Positions 5,965-13,041 of a stretch of DNA of 13,078 nt are shown here, piece by piece. The position numbers and the translations under genes are program-made. The stretch is from NCBI GenBank assembly GCA_964618075.1, contig CAZTZO010000031.1, positions 1 to 13,078 on the forward strand, given 5' to 3'. The stretch is from CAYTMY01 sp964618075 (GTDB lineage: Bacteria > Bacillota > Clostridia > Eubacteriales > Anaerofustaceae). The notes under the pieces were generated by a model, which ran no database searches, had not been told where the DNA came from, and saw only the letters and a program-made list of their open reading frames with translations. Positions within the stretch are counted from its first letter, which is position 1, and each line of letters starts with the position of its first letter.

Positions 5965-6933
5965 TCAAGCCTTAAATATATATTCAAATATTCTCTTAGC
6001 GTTGTGGCGCAGTCCGTTTTGAGTAATGTCCGCTATATCCATACCCTTAAAGGAGTAGCTTCTTTTATGCTTTGAGGTTATATCCGCCTTTACAGGATAT
6101 TGGTTTTCCCTCATGTAGCGCTCAAGCACATCGCGCGGCAGAGAAGAATCGTTATATATGACCTCGTCGAATACCTTGTTGTTGTCTGTATGCTTTTCTA
6201 TTGCCGCTATGTGATCCGACAAGCTATAGTCCGTCGTTTCTCCGTACTCTGTCATGATATTTGCAAGATAGTACCTTTTCGCTTTTGTATCCTTAAGAGC
6301 CTTTAGCATTCCGTCTACCAAAAGATTCGGTATAAGAGAGGTATAAAGGCTTCCCGGCGAAAAGATTATTATATCTGCTTCGTTTATAGCCAGTGCGCAA
6401 TCCTCAAAAAGAGGCGGGTTTTGGGGTATAAGCTGTATTTGCGATATTTCAAGAGAGTGCCTTGAAGCGTACAGCGCTATTTTTGATTCTCCCTTTATAC
6501 TCTTGCCGTTATTGTAGCGCGCACAAAGCTGTATGTTTTCGCATGTCACAGGAAGCACCACGCCCGAAATGGCAAGCACCTCGGATATCTGCTTTATAGC
6601 CATGGGAAAGCTGCCGCTCATTTCGTAAAGGGCGGTAAGTATGATATTGCCCAAATTTTGTTTTTTCAAGCTCCCCTTTGTAAAGCGCCTATTCATAACG
6701 CTTGCCATAACGCTTTCCTCGTCTGCCAGAGCGACAAGACAGTTTCTTATATCTCCCGGAGGTATAACGCCAAGCTCTCTTCTAAGTATGCCTGAAGAGC
6801 CTCCGTCATCGCCCACGGTCACAATAACCGTGATGTTCGGCGTATAGCGTTTAAGCGTTTTAAGAAGTACGGAGTTGCCTGTGCCTCCGCCTATCAAAAC
6901 GACCTTTTTATTATTTACGTAAGACTCGCTCAT
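5965..6933 (-). CDS. yvcK: YvcK/CofD-like gluconeogenesis and cell-shape factor
   Basis: This 322-residue protein belongs to the YvcK (UPF0052, CofD-like fold) family. It binds UDP-sugars and in Bacillus is needed for growth and normal shape on gluconeogenic carbon sources. Signatures are the GGGTG loop at 15-19, TVGDDGGSSG at 39-48, PGDIRNC at 59-65, the SPGSLYTSLIPNLL block near 192-205, and NIMTEYGETTDYSLSDH further on. The length is normal. The ATG overlaps the rapZ stop by four bases (ATGA), so the two are translationally coupled. In most Bacillota the next gene is whiA; here it is rph, with a 37-nt gap. Confidence 0.95.
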   Translation of the reverse strand: MSESYVNNKKVVLIGGGTGNSVLLKTLKRYTPNITVIVTVGDDGGSSGILRRELGVIPPGDIRNCLVALADEESVMASVMNRRFTKGSLKKQNLGNIILTALYEMSGSFPMAIKQISEVLAISGVVLPVTCENIQLCARYNNGKSIKGESKIALYASRHSLEISQIQLIPQNPPLFEDCALAINEADIIIFSPGSLYTSLIPNLLVDGMLKALKDTKAKRYYLANIMTEYGETTDYSLSDHIAAIEKHTDNNKVFDEVIYNDSSLPRDVLERYMRENQYPVKADITSKHKRSYSFKGMDIADITQNGLRHNAKRIFEYIFKA

Positions 6934-7796
6934 TTCAGCTTATCCTTATTAATATCTCTGTTCTCCACGCTCACCTCATATTCCTGCGTTTTATAATTAT
7001 CAAACAGAAGCTGTGCAAAGCTGACCGAGCGGTGTCTGCCTCCCGAACAGCCTATCCCCACAACAAGCTGACTCTTTCCCTCGCGCTTGTAGTAGGGCAG
7101 CAGAAAATTAAGCATATCTATTATCTTTTTTAAAAACTCCTTGGATTCCTCAAAGCCCATGACATACTCTCGTACAGGCTCATCTAAGCCGCTTAACTCC
7201 TTAAGAGAATCAATATAATACGGGTTGGGCGCAAAACGTGCGTCAAATACAAAGTCGCAGTCCTGTGGGATACCGTATTTAAAGCCGAAGGACACAAAAT
7301 TTATCATGAAGCGGCGTTCTTCGTTTGTGACTCCTCCGAATATATCGTGCAGCCTTTTTTTAAACTGAGCCTCGTTGATATCCGTCGTGTCTATAACATA
7401 GTCGGCTATTTCCTTTAAGGGAGATAATTTTTCTCTCTCATGCAGGAGGGTTTGTTCTATCCTCTCATTCTCAAACATAAGATGTCGCCGTCTTGATAGC
7501 TTGTAGCGCGAAAGCAGCACCTCATCGTCGGCGTCTATAAATAATATATCAAACTGAGTGTTCTCCTTCAGGTAGCCAATCGCCTTGTCAATATCCGAAA
7601 AGAAGCCCTCTGTACGAACGTCTATGACGAAGGATACCTTGTCTATAGGCGGGTTGCTTTTTTGCGCAAGCGACAAAAACGGCTTTACCATGGCGGGAGG
7701 AAGGTTGTCTATAACGTAATAATCGAGATCCTGCAATACCTGCAGAGCTATAGTCTTGCCGGAGGCAAGCATTCCCGTTATGAGTACGACTCTCAT
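6930..7796 (-). CDS. rapZ: RapZ/YvcJ-family nucleotide-binding protein
   Basis: This 288-residue protein is a RapZ (YvcJ) homologue. In E. coli, RapZ is an RNA-binding adaptor that controls glucosamine-6-phosphate synthase levels. In Bacillus, YvcJ is a GTP/ATP-binding protein linked to competence and envelope metabolism. The P-loop is GMLASGKT at 8-15, which satisfies GxxxxGK(S/T) but differs from the usual GMSGAGKS. DNLPP follows at 30-34. The C-terminal domain has the family's GCSGGRHRSV block near 249-258. The ATG at 7796 has GGAG nine nt upstream and a promoter about 30 nt further. The stop overlaps yvcK by four bases. Confidence 0.95.
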   Translation of the reverse strand: MRVVLITGMLASGKTIALQVLQDLDYYVIDNLPPAMVKPFLSLAQKSNPPIDKVSFVIDVRTEGFFSDIDKAIGYLKENTQFDILFIDADDEVLLSRYKLSRRRHLMFENERIEQTLLHEREKLSPLKEIADYVIDTTDINEAQFKKRLHDIFGGVTNEERRFMINFVSFGFKYGIPQDCDFVFDARFAPNPYYIDSLKELSGLDEPVREYVMGFEESKEFLKKIIDMLNFLLPYYKREGKSQLVVGIGCSGGRHRSVSFAQLLFDNYKTQEYEVSVENRDINKDKLK

Positions 7797-7824
7797 GATT
7801 TATCTCCGTATCACTTTTCTTGTA

Positions 7825-7853
7825 ATTATACTATGAAGGAAAGACAATTACAA
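7825..7853 (-). promoter_or_regulatory. Sigma-A-like promoter for rapZ-yvcK and following genes
   Basis: On the minus strand TTGTAA (7853-7848) and a perfect TATAAT (7830-7825) are 17 bp apart. The -35 matches four of six consensus bases. The site overlaps the last codons of the ylbJ-like gene. Initiation near 7818 would leave a leader of about 22 nt with the GGAG ribosome binding site, so rapZ can be transcribed independently of the upstream genes. Confidence 0.65.
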
Positions 7854-8757
7854 ACAAAACAGAGATACACAAGCTTACCGCAGCGCAAAGAAGCTTAATA
7901 GCTATGAATACCATATATGAGATACCCGCTTTTTTTAAATATCCCGTACACTGTGAAATAATGCATACACCTCCAAAGCCGCACGCACAGGAGGCTATGA
8001 TAAAAAGGATATCCTTGTTAAAACAAGACGCCGTACTAAGTAAATGAAGCCCGTTTGTAACTTCAAGCGCGCATGAAATAAAGGACTTCACTTCAAAAGG
8101 CGCCTTGTTTAAAATTATATCCACACCCGAAGAAATAAGCCCGAAGAAAGCCATATATCCGCCGATATTAAGGCAGATATCAACTGCATACCTGACAGGG
8201 TTAGTATATGTTGTATTTTCGTAATAGTCTGCATTTACTTTAGGTATGCCCTTATACTCCTTGATATTAAAAGCGCATACGATTATATATGTGACGATAC
8301 ATGATACATAGTTGATTATAACAAGCTTTAAACCGAAAGAAAAAGAGTGAAAAAAGAAGCTGCCTACTGTGACGTACATAAATATCGGGCTCATGTTGGA
8401 TAAAAGGGCCAAAAGGCGAATAGCTTGAGGGAGTGATATTTTCTTTTCGCTGTACAACGAAGAAATATTAGCTATGCTTGCCGGGGAAGCGATGATAAGT
8501 CCCGTAAGGTATAAGGTGATAAAAAAACCTTTGTCAATTGCCCTTTTCGAGCTTTTTTTATTGGATAAAAGCATATTTGAAGCTATAAGAAACGTAAGAC
8601 TTACAGGCATTACCTTAAAAGCCCACATAGACACGCTTTCGAATACCGCGTTTGCCGCCTGCTCGGGACGAAGCAAAAAAAACAAACACACCAATATAAA
8701 AAACACATACAAAGCGAACCTGCCCGTTTTTGAGAAAACGCTTTTTAAGACCCTCAT
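7831..8757 (-). CDS. YlbJ/SpoVV-like membrane protein (nucleoside-recognition/Gate domain)
   Basis: This 308-residue membrane protein has about eight hydrophobic segments, and its motif order resembles the YlbJ/SpoVV family. The pieces are a VMPVSLTFLIASNMLL helix near 49-64, ASPASIANISSLYSEKKISLPQA near 90-112 (family: G-x-P-x-G plus a charged helix), LLALLSNMSPIFMYVTVGS (family: NNSSPLF...TVG), a C-terminal ALEVTNG, and GFGGVCIISQ. SpoVV moves dipicolinic acid across the outer forespore membrane during sporulation. Shorter relatives occur in genomes where that role is unproven. This protein is shorter than Bacillus YlbJ, so I assign family only. No clear Shine-Dalgarno precedes the ATG at 8757. 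It lies between the folate cyclo-ligase and rapZ genes. Confidence 0.68.
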   Translation of the reverse strand: MRVLKSVFSKTGRFALYVFFILVCLFFLLRPEQAANAVFESVSMWAFKVMPVSLTFLIASNMLLSNKKSSKRAIDKGFFITLYLTGLIIASPASIANISSLYSEKKISLPQAIRLLALLSNMSPIFMYVTVGSFFFHSFSFGLKLVIINYVSCIVTYIIVCAFNIKEYKGIPKVNADYYENTTYTNPVRYAVDICLNIGGYMAFFGLISSGVDIILNKAPFEVKSFISCALEVTNGLHLLSTASCFNKDILFIIASCACGFGGVCIISQCTGYLKKAGISYMVFIAIKLLCAAVSLCISVLFVIVFPS

Positions 8758-8780
8758 GCTTATATATATAAATTGTGTTT

Positions 8781-8820
8781 AAAAAATATACACCTTGAAC
8801 CGACAGAACACCGTTAAAGG
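8781..8820 (-). terminator. Weak candidate terminator after the folate cyclo-ligase gene
   Basis: On the minus strand CCTT-T-AAC (8820-8813) can pair with GTT-C-AAGG (8800-8793) around a 12-base loop, with a single mismatch. A run of six T (8786-8781) follows after six bases. The stem is short and the T-run displaced, so this is only a candidate. The remaining bases of 8758-8859 show nothing else that I can support. Confidence 0.3.
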
Positions 8821-8859
8821 AGAAAAAACGACCGCTTTATACTATGTAAAGTGCTTTGT

Positions 8860-9507
8860 CTATTTTGAGGCACTCTTAAATTTTTGTGCCTTTTTGCTGA
8901 TGAAGATGCTCCTTTTTTCGCTGATGATCATATCAACGGGAGTATCGAAAAAGCCCGTGGGGATATCCTCTATGATAAAGTTGTCAAAGCAGGGACATAT
9001 TTTCAGGCAGTCCTTTCTTGTCTTTTCGAAAAGCCTGTCATAGTAGCCGCCGCCGTAGCCGAGCCGATCGCCGTTTGGACTGAAGGCAAGCCCCGGAGTT
9101 ATTATGATATCAATCTCACTCTCCTCTGCACCGATAGCATCCTCAGAGGGTATCTCAAGTATACCCATTTTAGTGGGTTTAAAGCCCTTGGGGAATTGTG
9201 TTGTCACGGCAAGCGTCATACTGTGGTCTTTGTTGCATATCGGCGTTAAGACCTTCTTGCCCTCGTTTATCATCTCGTTGATAAAATCGTGCGTATATAT
9301 TTCGTTTTGATAGCTGACGTATATCATTATGCACTTTGCTTTTTCGTAGCATTCAAGAGAGCGTATTTTTTCAAACATCACAAAGCTTGACTGCTTTATA
9401 TAATCCTCGCTCAATTCCGAACGTCTTTTTAAAAGCTCTGCGCGCAAAAGAGATTTTGCCTGCTTAATATTTGACTTTGAGTTGTTGTTATCGTTATTTT
9501 TCTTCAT
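8860..9507 (-). CDS. 5-formyltetrahydrofolate cyclo-ligase
   Basis: This 215-residue enzyme (MTHFS, YgfA/YqgN type) converts 5-formyl-THF to 5,10-methenyl-THF with ATP, returning an inhibitory storage folate to the one-carbon pool. Signatures are the N-terminal LLRAELLKRR helix (family K-x-x-x-R), TPGLAFSPNGDRLGYGGGYY near 137-156 (substrate and phosphate loop), and IPTGFFDTPVDMIISE near 182-197. The ATG at 9507 has AGAAGG four nt upstream. The ATG at 9519 in the same frame lacks a binding site. Either start overlaps the end of the XpaC-like gene, so the two are likely translationally coupled. The first 15 residues are Asn/Lys-rich and unlike the family, probably a disordered lead. Confidence 0.93.
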   Translation of the reverse strand: MKKNNDNNNSKSNIKQAKSLLRAELLKRRSELSEDYIKQSSFVMFEKIRSLECYEKAKCIMIYVSYQNEIYTHDFINEMINEGKKVLTPICNKDHSMTLAVTTQFPKGFKPTKMGILEIPSEDAIGAEESEIDIIITPGLAFSPNGDRLGYGGGYYDRLFEKTRKDCLKICPCFDNFIIEDIPTGFFDTPVDMIISEKRSIFISKKAQKFKSASK

Positions 9508-10360
9508 CTGCCTTCTCATATACTTTTTGATATTCCTTCATGTCAAGCTCAATAGGATTGATAAGCCCTTCTGAGGTCATGATGTTTTCCATAGCGGATA
9601 TTTCCGTGGAAATATCCATAGCCTTTGCCTGCATTATCTGCTCATAAAGCGTTGCAAAGGCTGTCTTTATTTTGCCGAGCATATCTGCTATTTCCTTTTT
9701 TGTGTCGATAACCTGTTGAGTCTGCAAGGGTATCTTTTCTAAGTCGACATATGACTGAAGCAGCTTTAAAGTCACCGGAAGATAGTACGAGAAAAATCGT
9801 CTTAAGGTCTGCTTGTCGTTTTTATTCTCGATAGCATAGTTGAATATTTCGCCCGTAAGCTTTTCTATTTCGTCTATATCGGAAGAAAGCTCCTCTGAGG
9901 GTATCTCGTCGTTCGCTTTTTTTATTATCTGGATATATTGCTTCGCCTGCTTTTCAAGGGAGTCTACAGAGCCGGTAGGTTCTATCTTGGGTACTGGCTT
10001 TGCTCCGCTCTGCGCTTTATTAAAGAGAGATTTATACTTTTTCGCTTTCGCACAAAACAAGAGCGATATACCGGAAAATATAAGTATTATAGCTATGATA
10101 TCGCTCGATATCATACTTAAGACAGAGCCCGAAATAAGAAGCACAACTGAGAATAAAGCAAACAAGACAGCCCATACTATGCTGTTGTGGCGCTTTGTCG
10201 AAAATTGCTGAGTCATTCTCTTCATGCGGGCGTCCTGCGGCAAAGAAGATGTGTTATTGTCGTTTTGTTTTTGTGTTGTTTGGTTTAGCTTGTCGTATTG
10301 CCCCTGAGAATAAATACGAACAGGCGGCTTGTCCTTTTGATAATATAACTTACTTGCCAT
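9494..10360 (-). CDS. XpaC-family membrane-anchored protein (5-bromo-4-chloroindolyl phosphate hydrolysis family)
   Basis: This 288-residue protein matches the XpaC family (PF10112) in layout. A Gln/Asn-rich cytoplasmic N-terminus (1-57) is followed by two closely spaced membrane helices (about 60-84 and 86-104). A helical domain follows at about 140-288, with RRFFSYYLPVTLKLLQSYVDL near 188-208 and a conserved-looking Lys/Ala-rich helix ending in AMDISTEISAMENIM. The name comes from an old plate phenotype; no enzymatic activity is established, and family members often lie beside telA (toxic anion resistance). No telA is in this window. The ATG at 10360 has CGGAGA seven nt upstream. The 3' end overlaps the folate cyclo-ligase start by 14 nt. 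Confidence 0.78.
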   Translation of the reverse strand: MASKLYYQKDKPPVRIYSQGQYDKLNQTTQKQNDNNTSSLPQDARMKRMTQQFSTKRHNSIVWAVLFALFSVVLLISGSVLSMISSDIIAIILIFSGISLLFCAKAKKYKSLFNKAQSGAKPVPKIEPTGSVDSLEKQAKQYIQIIKKANDEIPSEELSSDIDEIEKLTGEIFNYAIENKNDKQTLRRFFSYYLPVTLKLLQSYVDLEKIPLQTQQVIDTKKEIADMLGKIKTAFATLYEQIMQAKAMDISTEISAMENIMTSEGLINPIELDMKEYQKVYEKADEEK

Positions 10361-10373
10361 AATTTCTCCGATA

Positions 10374-10394
10374 CGCTTAATTTTTTAATAAGCG
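10374..10394. repeat. 6-bp-stem hairpin in the leader of the XpaC-like gene
   Basis: CGCTTA (10374-10379) pairs with TAAGCG (10389-10394) around an AT-only nine-base loop. It lies between the likely promoter and the ribosome binding site of the XpaC-like gene. The stem shares its GCGCTTA/TAAGCGC core with the hairpin at 4097-4115. Confidence 0.35.
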
Positions 10395-10406
10395 CCTTAT
10401 AAAAAC

Positions 10407-10435
10407 ATTATACAATACAAATGCCGATATTAAAA
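10407..10435 (-). promoter_or_regulatory. Candidate promoter for the XpaC-like gene
   Basis: A perfect TATAAT lies on the minus strand at 10412-10407, about 50 nt before the ATG. The region 17 bp upstream (TTTTAA, 10435-10430) is a poor -35, matching only three of six. It lies in the 82-nt gap after the PfoR-like gene. Confidence 0.4.
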
Positions 10436-10442
10436 CTATTCT

Positions 10443-11462
10443 TTACTCAAATTTAAGCAGCATATCCCCGTCCTTCACCCAGCCTATTTTTCTTAAGATG
10501 AAGTCGAAAAAGAGCGACAACACCGCAGGAAGGATAAAGCACATCAAGGCTATGATAACGATAAGCTCAAATGTGGTGCTAGAGGAGGACATAGAGGATA
10601 TAACGCCTATCGGCCCGACAAGACCGCTTGTACCCATTCCCGCACCGACGGGTGTATTTGTCATTTTAAACAGGAGAGTAGACACGGGGCCCAAAACCGC
10701 CGAGGCAAGCGTCGGAGCTATCCATATGGCAGGATTTCTTATTATATTTGAGAATTGCAGCATACTCGTACCTATACCCTGAGAAATAAAACCACCCATT
10801 TTATTGTCGCGGTAGCTCGTCACGGCAAAGCCTATCATCTGAGCGCAGCAGCCTGCCGTTGCAGCGCCTGCCGCAAGTCCGTTAAGACCGAGCATAATGC
10901 ATATAGCAGCAGAGGATATCGGCGCAGTCAGGGCAAGACCGACCAAAACCGACACCGCTATGCCCATGGGAAACGGAGTAAGCTCGGTTGCGGAGTTTAT
11001 CAGGGAACCGAAGCCCGTCATAAAAGCGCTTACGCCGGGGCCGACGAACTTTCCTGCAAGACAGCCTGCTACTATCGTTAAAAGAGGAGCTAAAATTATA
11101 TCTATTTTAGTTTTGCCTGCGACGATAGAGGCGATCTGAGAGCCGAAAACGCTTGCGAGATACGCTCCGACAGGCCCTCCAAGACTGTAACCGAAGGCTC
11201 CCGTTGCCGCAGAAGAAAATAAAACCAGCGGCTTGGATTTAAGCCCCCATGCACAGCTGACGCCTATTGCCGCGCCTACCACATAGTCTGATTTGACAAT
11301 AACGGCAAATTCGCTTAAAAATGAAAGAAAAGGTATAAGCGAGAGCTGCGATATGATAAGTCCTATTATCAGTGAAGAGAAAAGACCGAGCGCCATTGCC
11401 CCAAGCGCGTCGATAAAGTATAGCTTTAAATATTTTTTTACGACTTCCCAAGCCTTGTTCAT
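10443..11462 (-). CDS. PfoR-like PTS EIIC family membrane protein
   Basis: This 339-residue, very hydrophobic protein is Gly/Ala-rich and has about nine to ten membrane segments. It fits the stand-alone EIIC family PF13303, which includes PfoR of Clostridium perfringens, named for an effect on perfringolysin expression. Telltale stretches are GAMALGLFSSLIIGLIISQL near 20-39, GGPVGAYLASVFGS near 95-108, ELTPFPMGIAVSVLVGLALTAP-type sequence near 160-180, and TNTPVGAGMGTSGLVGPIG near 268-286. No EIIA, EIIB or phosphorylation domain is in this window, so sugar transport is unproven. A TTG at 11468 is also possible, but the ATG at 11462 has AGGA nine nt upstream. It is divergent from lgt across about 119 bp. 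Confidence 0.82.
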   Translation of the reverse strand: MNKAWEVVKKYLKLYFIDALGAMALGLFSSLIIGLIISQLSLIPFLSFLSEFAVIVKSDYVVGAAIGVSCAWGLKSKPLVLFSSAATGAFGYSLGGPVGAYLASVFGSQIASIVAGKTKIDIILAPLLTIVAGCLAGKFVGPGVSAFMTGFGSLINSATELTPFPMGIAVSVLVGLALTAPISSAAICIMLGLNGLAAGAATAGCCAQMIGFAVTSYRDNKMGGFISQGIGTSMLQFSNIIRNPAIWIAPTLASAVLGPVSTLLFKMTNTPVGAGMGTSGLVGPIGVISSMSSSSTTFELIVIIALMCFILPAVLSLFFDFILRKIGWVKDGDMLLKFE

Positions 11463-11547
11463 GATCAACCATCCTTTTTTATATATTAAAAAATAAATGA
11501 GTTAAGTATATAATTGTACGCTATTCTATCATATTTTCCTTATCATG

Positions 11548-11556
11548 TGGTATAAT
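11548..11556 (+). promoter_or_regulatory. Extended -10 promoter element upstream of lgt
   Basis: TGGTATAAT is a perfect extended -10 (TGnTATAAT) ending 25 nt before the lgt ATG. No good -35 is seen 16-18 bp upstream, as is common for extended -10 promoters. The rest of this divergent intergenic region is very AT-rich. A minus-strand candidate (TTAACT, 16 bp, TATAAA) exists but would start too close to the ribosome binding site. Confidence 0.6.
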
Positions 11557-11581
11557 CTTAAAAAATAAAAGGTATTTTGGA

Positions 11582-12373
11582 ATGCATAACGATATTATAA
11601 CTATAGGTAATTTAACAATTCACGGCTACGGGCTTATGATAGCTCTGGGCATAATAGCTGCTCTTTTCTTAGCGGACAGGAGGGCAAAACGATTTTCTCT
11701 TAATTCGGACTACGTCTGGAGCATAGCTATATGGGCGATACTTGCGGGTATACTCGGCGCTAAGCTGCTCTACATAATTACAGATATCAAAAACATAATA
11801 GCCGATCCCTCTCTTTTAGGCGATATCGGCAACGGTTTTGTGTTTTACGGCTGCATAATAGGCGGCGTTGCGGCGGTGTATATTTATTGCAGAGTAAAAA
11901 AGCTGTCGTTTTCTTCATATTTCGATTTGATAATGCCGAGCGTTGCACTTGCGCAGGGATTTGGGCGCATAGGTTGCTTTCTTGCGGGCTGTTGCTACGG
12001 TAAAGCTACGAGCTCACCGTTTTCGATCGTATTTACTTCTTCGGACTTTGCACCGAACTTAATCCCCCTTATACCAACGCAGCTTATAATGAGCTTTTCG
12101 GACTTTGCGCTTGCCGCAATACTGCTTGTTGTCGCTAAGAAAAACAAAGTGAGCGGCAGGATATCGGCTCTCTATATGATTTTATATTCAATCGGGCGAT
12201 TTTTAGTTGAATTTTTAAGGGCAGATCCGAGAGGAAGCGTGGGAGCCCTTTCAACATCGCAGTTTATTTCGATATTTATTTTTATAGCAGGCGCAGCGTT
12301 GTACTATTTTTCGGGCAAAAAAGCAAGCAAATTACAAACAGAAGAGGATATATCCGTCGATAATAATAAATAA
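11582..12373 (+). CDS. lgt: Prolipoprotein diacylglyceryl transferase
   Basis: This 263-residue inner-membrane enzyme moves diacylglycerol from phosphatidylglycerol to the lipobox cysteine of prolipoproteins, the first step in lipoprotein maturation. About seven membrane segments are seen. Diagnostic motifs are HGYGLMIALGI at 14-24, GNGFVFYGCIIGG at 83-95, the Lgt signature GRIGCFLAGCCYG at 128-140, PTQL at 165-168, and GRFLVEFLRADPRG at 205-218 followed by LSTSQFISI. The C-terminus is a short charged tail. AAAGG nine nt before the ATG and an extended -10 upstream support the start. Length and residues look fully functional. Confidence 0.97.
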   Translation: MHNDIITIGNLTIHGYGLMIALGIIAALFLADRRAKRFSLNSDYVWSIAIWAILAGILGAKLLYIITDIKNIIADPSLLGDIGNGFVFYGCIIGGVAAVYIYCRVKKLSFSSYFDLIMPSVALAQGFGRIGCFLAGCCYGKATSSPFSIVFTSSDFAPNLIPLIPTQLIMSFSDFALAAILLVVAKKNKVSGRISALYMILYSIGRFLVEFLRADPRGSVGALSTSQFISIFIFIAGAALYYFSGKKASKLQTEEDISVDNNK

Positions 12374-12444
12374 TCTGAATTGATGATAAATATGGTATAA
12401 CAAATACAAAATTTTAATATAAACAACTTGAGAAAGGCATAAAA

Positions 12445-12969
12445 ATGAAAACTCTTGATAAGATCCAATCGGTAGTAAAGGTATTTAAAATTTTGACAAA
12501 GGTTGCTTTTGTTTGCGTGATAGTAGGCACAATTCTTGCCTTTGTGGCATCTTTGACCCTTTTCATACCGCAGCTGCAAATGTTACAAAAATACTTTATA
12601 AGCTTTTCTTCAAACAATGCTTCAATGAGCGATGTTCAGCATGGTGCTGTTATTATTGCCATAGCATTAGAGCTTATGCTTACTGCAATTTTGCTTTCCG
12701 GAGCCTCAAGTACATTTAAATGTGAACTCGAAGCAGGAACTCCGTTTAATGAGCTGGTAATAAAGAAAGTCAGAGTACTCGGTATACTTTGCTTAGTATT
12801 CCCGATAGTATCAATCGCCGCAACAAAGGGCATATATGCTTCCGTCGCACTTACTTATCCCAATGATTATTCAGTTGTGGGAAGCGCCTCCTTCGGTATA
12901 GGTCTGATTCTTTTTTCGCTGATTCTCAAATACGGAAGCGAGCTTGAAGAAAAGCTTTTTGCAGAGTGA
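12445..12969 (+). CDS. Four-helix membrane protein, DUF2975-like, function unknown
   Basis: This 174-residue protein has four predicted membrane helices (about 15-41, 66-88, 110-130 and 146-161) and charged ends. The loop CELEAGTPFNELVIKKVRVLGI between helices 2 and 3 and the C-terminal LKYGSELEEKLF resemble the layout of DUF2975-type proteins. In those, a G-x-PF loop precedes a helix and the C-terminus ends in a helix plus an F-x-x-G-x-x-L-like motif. The match is by eye and weak. No function can be assigned. GAAAGG about eight nt before the ATG supports the start. It follows lgt by 71 nt. Its stop codon lies inside the first copy of the 23-bp direct repeat. Confidence 0.7.
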   Translation: MKTLDKIQSVVKVFKILTKVAFVCVIVGTILAFVASLTLFIPQLQMLQKYFISFSSNNASMSDVQHGAVIIAIALELMLTAILLSGASSTFKCELEAGTPFNELVIKKVRVLGILCLVFPIVSIAATKGIYASVALTYPNDYSVVGSASFGIGLILFSLILKYGSELEEKLFAE

Positions 12970-12978
12970 CCGGGTCAG
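12956..12978. repeat. 23-bp direct repeat, copy 1
   Basis: Five T followed by GCAGAGTGACCGGGTCAG recurs exactly at 13018-13040, 62 bp further on. The unit contains the 11-bp palindrome TGACC-G-GGTCA (12967-12977). This copy overlaps the last two codons and the stop of the membrane protein gene. Confidence 0.85.
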
Positions 12979-12992
12979 CCTGCAAAAGGCTG
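12976..12992 (+). repeat. Small hairpin after the membrane protein gene
   Basis: CAGCCT (12976-12981) and AGGCTG (12987-12992) form a six-base stem with a GCAAA loop. A run of T occurs only about 21 nt later (13016-13022), so it is at best a weak terminator. Confidence 0.35.
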
Positions 12993-13017
12993 TTGCCTGT
13001 GCCTAGACTTTCGTATT

Positions 13018-13040
13018 TTTTTGCAGAGTGACCGGGTCAG
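13018..13040. repeat. 23-bp direct repeat, copy 2
   Basis: This is an exact copy of 12956-12978, ending one base before an ATG. The 39 nt between the copies show no similarity to each other or to flanking genes, other than the small hairpin. Confidence 0.85.
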
Positions 13041-13041
13041 A

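Noticed and set aside
5928..5987. Longer ribonuclease PH start
   Set aside because: It overlaps yvcK and adds sequence unlike the family; MRKDSR at 5927 is the natural start.
10755..11081. Plus-strand frame inside the PfoR-like gene
   Set aside because: It is antisense to a strongly supported membrane protein gene; the Arg/His/Cys-rich translation is typical of a shadow frame.
12304..12617. Minus-strand frames over the lgt/membrane protein junction
   Set aside because: They lie opposite two supported genes and have no ribosome binding site or recognisable domain.
12956..13040. CRISPR-like array from the 23-bp repeats
   Set aside because: There are only two copies, one lies in coding sequence, and there are no cas genes.
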